From: Anaspis maculata
Taxonomy: Eukaryota; Arthropoda; Insecta; Coleoptera; Scraptiidae
Assembly (NCBI GenBank): GCA_949128115.1
Contig: OX421967.1
Coordinates: forward strand, 61,206,855-61,270,854
Length of the DNA stretch: 64,000 nt
Direction of reading: 5' to 3'
Positions 37,401 to 48,382 of the stretch are shown here, one piece after another. Position numbers and translations under genes: made by a program. The notes under the pieces are model-generated. The model was not told the origin of the DNA and made no database searches. It saw nothing but the letters and a program-made list of their open reading frames with translations. The stretch's first letter is position 1, and each line of letters starts with the position of its first letter.

Positions 37401-37497
37401 CTTTTTTTCTCGATATTCCTGTTCGTTTGTCAGATGTTGCGTTTGGAACAAGTAGCTGCCAACTCCAAAAGTGGTGATCGATCGTTTTGAAAGTCAC
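34438..37497 (+). repeat. Distal part of the 17,313-bp duplicate
   Basis: Matches 17,125-20,184. One visible difference is in a T-tract: TTCTTCTTTCG near 19,731 against TTTTTCTTTCG near 37,044. The domain with this set of markers ends here. Confidence 0.84.
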
Positions 37498-38436
37498 GTG
37501 GGTTGAAGCCTGGAGTCACGTGGGGTGAAGCCTGAAGTCACGTGGGTTGAAACCTGAACTTCTTGGATAACAATTGTGTCTTTTTTTTTCGATATTCGTG
37601 TTCGTTTGTCAGATGTTGCGTTTGGAACAAGTAGCTGCCAACTCCAAAAGTGGTGATCGATCGTTTCGAAAGTCACGTGGGTTGAAGCCTGAAGTCACGT
37701 GAGTTGAAGCCTGAAGTCACGTGGGTCAAAACCTGAAGTCACGTGGGTTGAAACCTGAACTTTTTGGATAACAATTGTGTCTTTTTTTTTCGATATTCGT
37801 GTTCGTTTGTCAGATGTTGCGTTTGGAACAAGTAGCTGCCAACTCCAAAAGTGGTGATCGATCGTTTTGAAAGTCACGTGGGTTGAAGCCTGGAGTCACG
37901 TGGGTTGAAGCCTGAAGTCACGTGGGTTGAAACCTGAACTTTTTGGATAACAATTGTGTCTTTTTTTCTCGATATTCCTGTTCGTTTGTCAGATGTTGCG
38001 TTTGGAACAAGTAGCTGCCAACTCCAAAAGTGGTGATCGATCGTTTTGAAAGTCACGTGGGTTGAAGCCTGGAGTCACGTGGGGTGAAGCCTGAAGTCAC
38101 GTGGGTTGAAACCTGAACTTCTTGGATAACAATTGTGTCTTTTTTTCTCGATATTCCTGTTCGTTTGTCAGATGTTGCGTTTGGAACAAGTAGCTGCCAA
38201 CTCCAAAAGTGGTGATCGATCGTTTCGAAAGTCACGTGGGTTGAAGCCTGAAGTCACGTGAGTTGAAGCCTGAAGTCACGTGGGTCAAAACCTGAAGTCA
38301 CGTGGGTTGAAACCTGAACTTTTTGGATAACAATTGTGTCTTTTTTTTTCGATATTCGTGTTCGTTTGTCAGATGTTGCGTTTGGAACAAGTAGCTGCCA
38401 ACTCCAAAAGTGGTGATCGATCGTTTTGAAAGACAC
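37498..38436 (+). repeat. 559-bp tandem duplication
   Basis: 37,315-37,877 and 37,874-38,436 are copies with offset 559 (179+179+201). Both carry the rare GTGGGGTGAAGCC (37,522 and 38,081). The second copy ends in AAAGACACGTGG (about 38,430) instead of AAAGTCACGTGG. Confidence 0.85.
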
Positions 38437-39554
38437 GTGGGTTGAAGCCTGGAGTCACGTGGGTTGAAGCCTGAAGTCACGTGGGTTGAAACCTGAACTT
38501 TTTGGATAACAATTGTGTCTTTTTTCTTCGATATTCGTGTTCGTTTGTCAGATGTTGCGTTTGGAACAAGTAGCTGCCAACTCCGAATGTGGTGATCGAT
38601 CGTTTTGAAAGTCACGTGGGTTGAAGCCTGAAGTCACGTGGGTCAAAACCTGAAGTCACGTGGGTTGAAACCTGAACTTTTTGGATAACAATTGTGTCTT
38701 TTTTCTTCGATATTCGTGTTCGTTTGTCAGATGTTGCGTTTGGAACAAGTAGCTGCCAACTCCAAAAGTGGTGATCGATCGTTTTGAAAGTCACGTGGGT
38801 TGAAGCCTGGAGTCACGTGGGTTGAAGCCAGAAGTCGCGTGGGTCAAAACCTGAAGTCACGTGGGTTGAAACCTGAACTTTTTGGATAACAATTGTGTCT
38901 TTTTTTTTCGATATTCGTGTTCGTTTGTAAGATGTTGCGTTTGGAACAAGTAGCTGCCAACTCCAAAAGTGGTGATCGATCGTTTTGAAAGTCACGTGGG
39001 TTAAAGCCTGAAGTCACGTGGGTTGAAGCCTGAAGTCACGTGGGTCAAAACCTGAAGTCACGTGGGTTGAAACCTGAACTTTTTGGATAACAATTGTGTC
39101 TTTTTTTTTCGATATTCGTGTTCGTTTGTCAGATGTTGCGTTTGGAACAAGTAGCTGCCAACTCCAAAAGTGGTGATCGATCGTTTCGAAAGTCACGTGG
39201 GTTGAAGCCTGGAGTCACGAGGGTTGAAGCCTGAAGTCACGTGGGTTGAAACCTGAACTTTTTGGATAACAATTGTGTCTTTTTTTCTCGATATTCCTGT
39301 TCGTTTGTCAGATGTTGCGTTTGGAACAAGTAGCTGCCAACTCCAAAAGTGGTGATCGATCGTTTTGAAAGTCACGTGGGTTGAAGCCTGGAGTCACGTG
39401 GGTTGAAGCTTGAAGTCACGTGGGTTGAAACCTGAACTTTTTGGATAACAATTGTGTCTTTTTTTTTCGATATTCGTGTTCGTTTGTCAGATGTCGCGTT
39501 TGGAACAAGTAGCTGCCAACTCCAAAAGTGTTGATCGATCGTTTTGAAAGTCAC
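38437..39554 (+). repeat. Block matching 6.4-7.4 kb
   Basis: Matches about 6,449-7,391 at offset 32,163, including GTTTGTAAGATG, CACGAGGG and GTGTTGATCG. It marks the join between the left-domain and right-domain block sets. Confidence 0.84.
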
Positions 39555-42255
39555 GTGGGTTGAAGCCTGAAGTCACGTGGGTTGAAGCCTGAAGTCACGT
39601 GGGTCAAAACCTGAAGTCACGTGGGTTGAGACCTGAAATTTTTGGATAACAATTGTGTCTTTTTTTTTCGATATTCGTGTTCGTTTGTCAGATGTTGCGT
39701 TTGGAACAAGTAGCTGCCAACTCCAAAAGTGGTGATCGATTGTTTTGAAAGTCACGTGGGTTGAAGCCTGGAGTCACGTGGGTTGAAGTCTGAAGTCACG
39801 TGGGTCAAAACCTGAAGTCACGTGGGTTGAAACCTGAACTTTTTGGATAACAATTGTGTCTTTTTTTTTCGATATTCGTGTTCGTTTGTCAGATGTTGCG
39901 TTTGGAACAAGTAGCTGCCAACTCCGAAAGTGGTGATCGATCGTTTTGAAAGTCACGTGGGTTGAAGCCTGAAGTCACGTGGGTTAAAGCCTGGAGTCAC
40001 GTGGGTCAAAACCTGAAGTCACGTGGGTTGAAACCTGAACTTTTTGGATAACAATTGTGTCTTTTTTTTTCGATATTCGTGTTCGTTTGTCAGATGTTGC
40101 GTTTGGAACAAGTAGCTGCCAACTCCTAAAGTGGTGATCGATCGTTTTGAAAGTAACGTGGGTTGAAGCCTGGAGTCACGTGGGTTGAAGCCTGAAGTCA
40201 CGTGGGTCAAAACCTGAAGTCACGTGGGTTGGAACCTGAACTTTTTGGATAACAATTGTGTCTTTTTTTTCGATATTCGTGTTCGTTTGTCAGATGTTGC
40301 GTTTGGAACAAGTAGCTGCCAACTCCAAAAGTGGTGATCGATCGTTTTGAAAGTCACGTGAGTTGAAGCCTGAAGTCACGTGGGTTGAAGCCTGAAGTCA
40401 CGTGGGTCAAAACCTGAAGTCACGTGGGTTGAAACCTGAACTTTTTGGATAACAATTGTGTCTTTTTTTTCGATATTCGTGTTCGTTTGTCAGATGTTGC
40501 GTTTGGAACAAGTAGCTGCCAACTGCAAAAGTGGTGATCGATCGTTTTGAAAGTCACGTGGGTTGAAGCCTGAAGTCACGTGGGTTGAAGCCTGAAGTCA
40601 CGTGGGTCAAAACCTGAAGTCACGTGGGTTAAAACCTGAACTTTCTGGATAACAATTGTGTCTTTTTTTTTTCGATATTCGTGTTCGTTTGTCAGATGTT
40701 GCGTTTGGAACAAGTAGCTGCCAACTCCAAAAGTGGTGATCGATCGTTTTGAAAGTCACGTGGGTTGAAGCCTGGAGTCACGTGGGTTAAAGCCTGAAGT
40801 CACGTGGGTTGAAACCTGAACTTTTTGGATAACAATTGTGTCTTTTTTTTTCCGATATTTGTGTTCGTTTGTCAGATGTTGCGTTCGGAACAAGTAGCTG
40901 CCAACTCCGAAAGTGGTGATCGATCGTTTTGAAAGTCACGTGGGTTGAAGCCTGAAGTCACGTGGGTCAAAACCTGAAGTCACGTGGGTTGAAACCTGAA
41001 CTTTTTGGATAACAATTGTGTCTTTTTTTCTTCGATATTCGTGTTCGATTGTCAGATGTTGCGTTTGGAACAAGTAGCTGCCAACTCCAAAAGTGGTGAT
41101 CGATCGTTTTGAAAGTCACGTGGGTTGAAGCCTGGAGTCACGTGGGTTGAAGCCTGAAGTCACGTGGGTTGAAACCTAAACTTTTTGGATAACAACTGTG
41201 TCTTTTTTTCTCGATATTCCTGTTCGTTTGTCAGATGTTGCGTTTGGAACAAGTAGCTGCCAACTCCAAAAGTGGTGATCGATCGTTTTGAAAGTCACGT
41301 GGGTTGAAGCCTGGAGTCACGTGGGTTGAAGCCTGAAGTCACGTGGGTTGAAACCTGAACTTCTTGGATAACAATTGTGTCTTTTTTTTTCGATATTCGT
41401 GTTCGTTTGTCAGATGTCGCGTTTGGAACAAGTAGCTGCCAACTCCAAAAGTGGTGATCGATCGTTTTGAAAGTCACGTGGGTTGAAGCCTGAAGTCACG
41501 TGGGTTGAAGCCTGAAGTCACGTGGGTCAAAACCTGAAGTCACGTGGGTTGAAACCTGAACTTTTTGGATAACAATTGTGTCTTTTTTTTTCGATATTCG
41601 TGTTCGTTTGTCAGATGTTGCGTTTGGAACAAGTAGCTGCCAACTCCAAAAGTGGTGATCGATCGTTTTGAGAGTCACGTGGGTTGAAGCCTGGAGTCAC
41701 GTGGGTTGAAGCCTGAAGTCACGTGGGTTGAAACCTGAACTTTTTGGATAACAATTGTGTCTTTTTTTTTCGATATTCGTGTTCGTTTGTCAGATGTTGC
41801 GTTTGGAACAAGTAGCTGCCAACTCCGAATGTGGTGATCGATCGTTTTGAAAGTCACGTGGGTTGAAGCCTGAAGTCACGTGGGTCAAAACCTGAAGTCA
41901 CGTGGGTTGAAACCTGAACTTTTTGGATAACAATTGTGTCTTTTTTCTTCGATATTCGTGTTCGTTTGTCAGATGTTGCGTTTGGAACAAGTAGCTGCCA
42001 ACTCCAAAAGTGGTGATCGATCGTTTTGAAAGTCACGTGGGTTGAAGCCTGGAGTCACGTGGGTTGAAGCCTGAAGTCGCGTGGGTCAGAACCTGAAGTC
42101 ACGTGGGTTGAAACCTGAACTTTTTGGATAACAATTGTGTCTTTTTTTTTCGATATTCGTGTTCGTTTGTCAGATGTTGCGTTTGGAACAAGTAGCTGCC
42201 AACTCCAAAAGTGGTGATCGATCGTTTTGAAAGTCACGTGGGTTGAAGCCTGAAG
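39555..42255 (+). repeat. Right-domain block D, copy 1
   Basis: 39,774-41,857 matches 51,131-53,214 (offset 11,357), and 39,774 onward matches 61,436-64,000 (offset 21,662). Markers are AAAGTAACGTGG (about 40,150), GGGTTGGAACC, ACTGCAAAAG (40,522), CCGATATTTGTG (about 40,851), GTTCGATTGTC (about 41,043), ACCTAAACTTT (about 41,176) and TTTTGAGAGTC (about 41,667). Private change: AACAACTGTG near 41,191. Confidence 0.84.
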
Positions 42256-45200
42256 TCACGTGGGTTGAAACCTGAAGGCACGTGGGTCAAAACCTAAAGT
42301 CACGTGGGTTGAAACCTGAACTTTTTGGATAACAATTGTGTCTTTTTTTTTCGATATTCGTGTTCGTTTGTCAGATGTTGCGTTTGGAACAAGTAGCTGC
42401 CAACTCCAAAAGTGGTGATCGATCGTTTCGAAAGTCACGTGGGTTGAAGCCTGGAGTCACGTGGGTTGAAGCCTGAAGTCACGTGGGTTGAAACCTGAAC
42501 TTTTTGGATAACAATTGTGTCTTTTTTTCTCGATATTCGTGTTCGTTTGTCAAATGTCGCGTTTGGAACAAGTAGCTGCCAACTCCAAAAGTGGTGATCG
42601 ATCGTTTTGAAAGTCACGTGGGTTGAAGCCTGAAGTCACGTGGGTTGAAGCCTGAAGTCACGTGGGTCAAAACCTGAAGTCACGTGGGTTGAAACCTGAA
42701 CTTTTTGGATAACAATTGTGTCTTTTTTTTTCGATATTCGTGTTCGTTTGTCAGATGTTGCGTTTGGAACAAGTAGCTGCCAACTCCAAAAGTGGTGATC
42801 GATCGTTTTGAAATTCACGTGGGTTGAAGCCTGGAGTCACGTGGGTTGAAGCCTGAAGTCACGTGGGTCAAAACCTGAAGTCACGTGGGTTGAAACCTGA
42901 ACTTTTTGGATAACAATTGTGTCTTTTTTTTTCGATATTCGTGTTCGTTTGTCAGATGTTGCGTTTGGAACAAGTAGCTGCCAACTCCTAAAGTGGTGAT
43001 CGATCGTTTTGAAAGTCACGTGGGTTGAAGCCTGGAGTCACGTGGGTTGAAGCCTGAAGTCACGTGGGTCAAAACCTGAAGTCACGTGGGTTGAAACCTG
43101 AACTTTTTGGATAACAATTGTGTCTTTTTTTTTTCGATATTCGTGTTCGTTTGTCAGATGTTGCGTTTGGAACAAGTAGCTGCCAACTCCAAAAGTGGTG
43201 ATCGATCGTTTTGAAAGTCACGTGGGTTGAAGCCTGGAGTCACGTGGGTTGAAGCCTGAAGTCGCGTGGGTCAGAACCTGAAGTCACGTGGGTTGAAACC
43301 TGAACTTTTTGGATAACAATTGTGTCTTTTTTTTTCGATATTCGTGTTCGTTTGTCAGATGTTGCGTTTGGAACAAGTAGCTGCCAACTCCAAAAGTGGT
43401 GATCGATCGTTTCGAAAGTCACGTGGGTTGAAGCCTGGAGTCACGTGGGTTGAAGCCTGAAGTCACGTGGGTCAAAACCTGAAGTCACGTGGGTTGAAAC
43501 CTGAACTTTTTGGATAACAATTGTGTCTTTTTTTTTCGATATTCGTGTTCGTTTGTCAGATGTTGCGTTTGGAACAAGTAGCTGCCAACTCCTAAAGTGG
43601 TGATCGATCGTTTTGAAAGTCACGTGGGTTGAAGCCTGGAGTCACGTGGGTTGAAGCCTGAAGTCACGTGGGTCAAAACCTGAAGTCACGTGGGTTGAAA
43701 CCTGAACTTTTTGGATAACAATTGTGTCTTTTTTTTTCGATATTCGTGTTCGTTTGTCAGATGTTGCGTTTGGAACAAGTAGCTGCCAACTCCTAAAGTG
43801 GTGATCGATCGTTTTGAAAGTCACGTGGGTTGAAGCCTGGAGTCACGTGGGTTGAAGCCTGAAGTCACGTGGGTCAAAACCTGAAGTCACGTGGGTTGAA
43901 ACCTGAACTTTTTGGATAACAATTGTGTCTTTTTTTTTTCGATATTCGTGTTCGTTTGTCAGATGTTGCGTTTGGAACAAGTAGCTGCCAACTCCAAAAG
44001 TGGTGATCGATCGTTTTGAAAGTCACGTGGGTTGAAGCCTGGAGTCACGTGGGTTGAAGCCTGAAGTCGCGTGGGTCAGAACCTGAAGTCACGTGGGTTG
44101 AAACCTGAACTTTTTGGATAACAATTGTGTCTTTTTTTTTCGATATTCGTGTTCGTTTGTCAGATGTTGCGTTTGGAACAAGTAGCTGCCAACTCCAAAA
44201 GTGGTGATCGATCGTTTTGAAATTCACGTGGGTTGAAGCCTGGAGTCACGTGGGTTGAAGCCTGAAGTCACGTGGGTCAAAACCTGAAGTCACGTGGGTT
44301 GAAACCTGAACTTTTTGGATAACAATTGTGTCTTTTTTTTTCGATATTCGTGTTCGTTTGTCAGATGTTGCGTTTGGAACAAGTAGCTGCCAACTCCTAA
44401 AGTGGTGATCGATCGTTTTGAAAGTCACGTGGGTTGAAGCCTGGAGTCACGTGGGTTGAAGCCTGAAGTCACGTGGGTCAAAACCTGAAGTCACGTGGGT
44501 TGAAACCTGAACTTTTTGGATAACAATTGTGTCTTTTTTTTTTCGATATTCGTGTTCGTTTGTCAGATGTTGCGTTTGGAACAAGTAGCTGCCAACTCCA
44601 AAAGTGGTGATCGATCGTTTTGAAAGTCACGTGGGTTGAAGCCTGGAGTCACGTGGGTTGAAGCCTGAAGTCGCGTGGGTCAGAACCTGAAGTCACGTGG
44701 GTTGAAACCTGAACTTTTTGGATAACAATTGTGTCTTTTTTTTTCGATATTCGTGTTCGTTTGTCAGATGTTGCGTTTGGAACAAGTAGCTGCCAACTCC
44801 AAAAGTGGTGATCGATCGTTTTGAAAGTCACGTGGGTTGAAGCCTGGAGTCACGTGGGTTGAAGCCTGAAGTCGCGTGGGTCAAAACCTAAAGTCACGTG
44901 GGTTGAAACCTGAACTTTTTGGATAACAATTGTGTCTTTTTTTTTCGATATTCGTGTTCGTTTGTCAGATGTTGCGTTTGGAACAAGTAGCTGCCAACTC
45001 CAAAAGTGGTGATCGATCGTTTCGAAAGTCACGTGGGTTGAAGCCTGGAGTCACGTGGGTTGAAGCCTGAAGTCACGTGGGTTGAAACCTGAACTTTTTG
45101 GATAACAATTGTGTCTTTTTTTCTCGATATTCGTGTTCGTTTGTCAAATGTCGCGTTTGGAACAAGTAGCTGCCAACTCCAAAAGTGGTGATCGATCGTT

Positions 45201-46169
45201 TTGAAAGTCACGTGGGTTGAAGCCTGAAGTCACGTGGGTTGAAGCCTGAAGTCACGTGGGTCAAAACCTGAAGTCACGTGGGTTGAAACCTGAACTTTTT
45301 GGATAACAATTGTGTCTTTTTTTTTCGATATTCGTGTTCGTTTGTCAGATGTTGCGTTTGGAACAAGTAGCTGCCAACTCCAAAAGTGGTGATCGATCGT
45401 TTTGAAATTCACGTGGGTTGAAGCCTGGAGTCACGTGGGTTGAAGCCTGAAGTCACGTGGGTCAAAACCTGAAGTCACGTGGGTTGAAACCTGAACTTTT
45501 TGGATAACAATTGTGTCTTTTTTTTTCGATATTCGTGTTCGTTTGTCAGATGTTGCGTTTGGAACAAGTAGCTGCCAACTCCTAAAGTGGTGATCGATCG
45601 TTTTGAAAGTCACGTGGGTTGAAGCCTGGAGTCACGTGGGTTGAAGCCTGAAGTCACGTGGGTCAAAACCTGAAGTCACGTGGGTTGAAACCTGAACTTT
45701 TTGGATAACAATTGTGTCTTTTTTTTTTCGATATTCGTGTTCGTTTGTCAGATGTTGCGTTTGGAACAAGTAGCTGCCAACTCCAAAAGTGGTGATCGAT
45801 CGTTTTGAAAGTCACGTGGGTTGAAGCCTGGAGTCACGTGGGTTGAAGCCTGAAGTCACGTGGGTTGAAACCTGAACTTTTTGGATAACAATTTTGTCTT
45901 TTTTTTTCGATATTCGTGTTCGTTTGTCAGATGTTGCGTTTGGAACAAGTAGCTGCCAACTCCAAAAGTGGTGATCGATCGTTTTGAAAGTCACGTGGGT
46001 TGAAGCCTGGATTCACGTGGGTTGAAGCCTGAAGTCACGTGGGTTGAAACCTGAACTTTTTGGATAACAATTGTGTCTTTTTTTTTCGATATTCGTGTTC
46101 GTTTGTCAGATGTTGCGTTTGGAACAAGTAGCTGCCAACTCCGAATGTGGTGATCGATCGTTTTGAAAG
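42256..46169 (+). repeat. Local expansion zone with 604-bp trimers
   Basis: 42,256-43,019 recurs at 44,850-45,613 (offset 2,594; markers GTCAAATGTCGCG and TTTTGAAATTCACG). Between them a three-unit module recurs: a core with ACTCCTAAAG, a core with T10, and a unit with GTCGCGTGGGTCAGAACC, starting at 42,837, 43,642 and 44,246, with one extra first-unit copy at 43,441. One unit near 45,892 reads AACAATTTTG, losing the CAATTG palindrome. Confidence 0.83.
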
Positions 46170-47313
46170 TCACGTGGGTTGAAGCCTGAAGTCACGTGGG
46201 TCAAAACCTGAAGTCACGTGGGTTGAAACCTGAACTTTTTGGATAACAATTGTGTCTTTTTTCTTCGATATTCGTGTTCGTTTGTCAGATGTTGCGTTTG
46301 GAACAAGTAGCTGCCAACTCCAAAAGTGGTGATCGATCGTTTTGAAAGTCACGTGGGTTGAAGCCTGGAGTCACGTGGGTTGAAGCCTGAAGTCGCGTGG
46401 GTCAAAACCTGAAGTCACGTGGATTGAAACCTGAACTTTTTGGATAACAATTGTGTCTTTTTTTTTCGATATTCGTGTTCGTTTGTCAGATGTTGCGTTT
46501 GGAACAAGTAGCTGCCAACTCCAAAAGTGGTGATCGATCGTTTTGAAAGTCACGTGGGTTGAAGCCTGAAGTCACGTGGGTTGAAACCTGAAGTCACGTG
46601 GGTCAAAACCCAAAGTCACGTGGGTTGAAACCTGAACTTTTTGGAAAACAATTGTGTCTTTTTTTTTCGATATTCGTGTTCGTTTGTCAGATGTTGCGTT
46701 TGGAACAAGTAGCTGCCAACTCCAAAAGTGGTGATCGATCGTTTCGAAAGTCACGTGGGTTGAAGCCTGGAGTCACGTGGGTTGAAGCCTGAAGTCACGT
46801 GGGTTGAAACCTGAACTTTTTGGATAACAATTGTGTCTTTTTTTTTCGATATTCGTGTTCGTTTGTCAGATGTCGCGTTTGGAACAAGTAGCTGCCAACT
46901 CCAAAAGTGGTGATCGATCGTTTTGAAAGTCACGTGGGTTAAAGCCTGAAGTCACGTGGGTTGAAGCCTGAAGTCACGTGGGTCAAAACCTGAAGTCACG
47001 TGGGTTGAAACCTGAACTTTTTGGATAACAATTGTGTCTTTTTTTTTCGATATTCGTGTTCGTTTGTCAGATGTTGCGTTTGGAACAAGTAGCTGCCAAC
47101 TCCAAAAGTGGTGATCGATCGTTTCGAAAGTCACGTGGGTTGAAGCCTGGAGTCACGTGGGTTGAAGCCTGAAGTCACGTGGGTTGAAACCTGAACTTTT
47201 TGGATAACAATTGTGTCCTTTTTCCTCGATATTCCTGTTCGTTTGTCAGATGTTGCGTTTGGAACAAGTAGCTGCCAACTCCAAAAGTGGTGATCGATCG
47301 TTTTGAAAGTCAC
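46170..47313 (+). repeat. Block E, copy 1 (GGAAAACAATTG marker)
   Basis: 46,371-47,313 matches 54,395-55,337 (offset 8,024), and 46,572-47,313 matches 48,383-49,124 (offset 1,811). The diagnostic base is A at 46,646, changing GGATAACAATTG to GGAAAACAATTG. The same change is found at 48,457, 54,670 and 58,762 and nowhere else that I saw. The neighbouring S3 reads AAAACCCAAAGTC in all four. Confidence 0.85.
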
Positions 47314-47417
47314 GTGGGTTGAAGCCTGGAGTCACGTGGGTTGAAGCCTGAAGTCACGTGGGTTGAAACCTGAAGTCACGTGGGTCAAAACCTGAAGTCA
47401 CGTGGGTTGAAACCTGA
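47195..47417 (+). repeat. 223-bp monomer (n=5)
   Basis: Five subrepeats, with CACGTG at 47,311, 47,333, 47,355, 47,377 and 47,399. The order is S1-S2-S4-S3-S4: an extra S4-like copy sits before S3, as expected from slippage or unequal exchange inside the 22-bp block. The core is the CCTCGATATTCCTG type. Confidence 0.9.
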
Positions 47418-48382
47418 ACTTTTTGGATATCAATTGTGTCTTTTTTTTTCGATATTCGTGTTCGTTTGTCAGATGTTGCGTTTGGAACAAGTAGCTGCCA
47501 ACACCGAAAGTGGTGATCGATCGTTTTGAAAGTCACGTGGGTTGAAGCCTGAAGTCACGTGGGTTAAAGCCTGAAGTCACGTGGGTCAAAACCTGAAGTC
47601 ACGTGGGTTGAAACCTGAACTTTTTGGATAACAATTGTGTCTTTTTTTTTTCGATATTCGTGTTCGTTTGTCAGATGTTGCGTTTGGAACAAGTAGCTGC
47701 CAACTCCAAAAGTGGTGATCGATCGTTTTGAAAGTCACGTGGGTTGAAGCCTGGAGTCACGTGGGTTGAAGCCTGAAGTCACGTGGGTTGAAACCTGAAG
47801 TCACGTGGGTCAAAACCTGAAGTCACGTGGGTTGAAACCTGAACTTTTTGGATATCAATTGTGTCTTTTTTTTTCGATATTCGTGTTCGTTTGTCAGATG
47901 TTGCGTTTGGAACAAGTAGCTGCCAACACCGAAAGTGGTGATCGATCGTTTTGAAAGTCACGTGGGTTGAAGCCTGGAGTCACGTGGGTTGAAGCCTGAA
48001 GTCACGTGGGTCAAAACCTGAAGTCACGTGGGTTGAAACCTGAACTTTTTGGATAACAATTGTGTCTTTTTTTTTTCGATATTCGTGTTCGTTTGTCAGA
48101 TGTTGCGTTTGGAACAAGTAGCTGCCAACTCCAAAAGTGGTGATCGATCGTTTTGAAAGTCACGTGGGTTGAAGCCTGAAGTCACGTGGGTTGAAACCTG
48201 AAGTCACGTGGGTCAAAACCTGAAGTCACGTGGGTTGAAACCTGAACTTTTTGGATATCAATTGTGTCTTTTTTTTTCGATATTCGTGTTCGTTTGTCAG
48301 ATGTTGCGTTTGGAACAAGTAGCTGCCAACTCCAAAAGTGGTGATCGATCGTTTTGAAAGTCACGTGGGTTGAAGCCTGAAG
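47314..48382 (+). repeat. Zone of five-subrepeat units and GGATATCAATTG units
   Basis: Alternates n=5 units with units carrying GGATATCAATTG (about 47,427, 47,851, 48,254) and, in two of them, ACACCGAAAG. The period is about 425 bp (223 + 202), then 403 bp. The GGATATC variant recurs at about 49,796 and 60,101. Confidence 0.82.
47619..47842 (+). repeat. 224-bp monomer (n=5, T10)
   Basis: Second five-subrepeat unit, with the same S1-S2-S4-S3-S4 order and a T10 tract that explains the extra base. It lies 424-425 bp after the previous n=5 unit, and both are followed by a unit with GGATATCAATTG and ACACCGAAAG. Confidence 0.88.

Noticed and set aside
38298..38615. Longer minus-strand frame of 105 codons, and 74-codon frames at 56,567 and 56,925
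   Set aside because: These are fusions of adjacent units caused by a single base change (AAAGACACG at about 38,430) or by the short 157-bp units. No coding signal.
46598..46792. Plus-strand 64-codon frame, repeated at 48,409, 54,622 and 58,714
   Set aside because: It exists only because T to A at 46,646 removes the TAA in GGATAACAA. It starts at GTG, runs across a core and is a copied point change.
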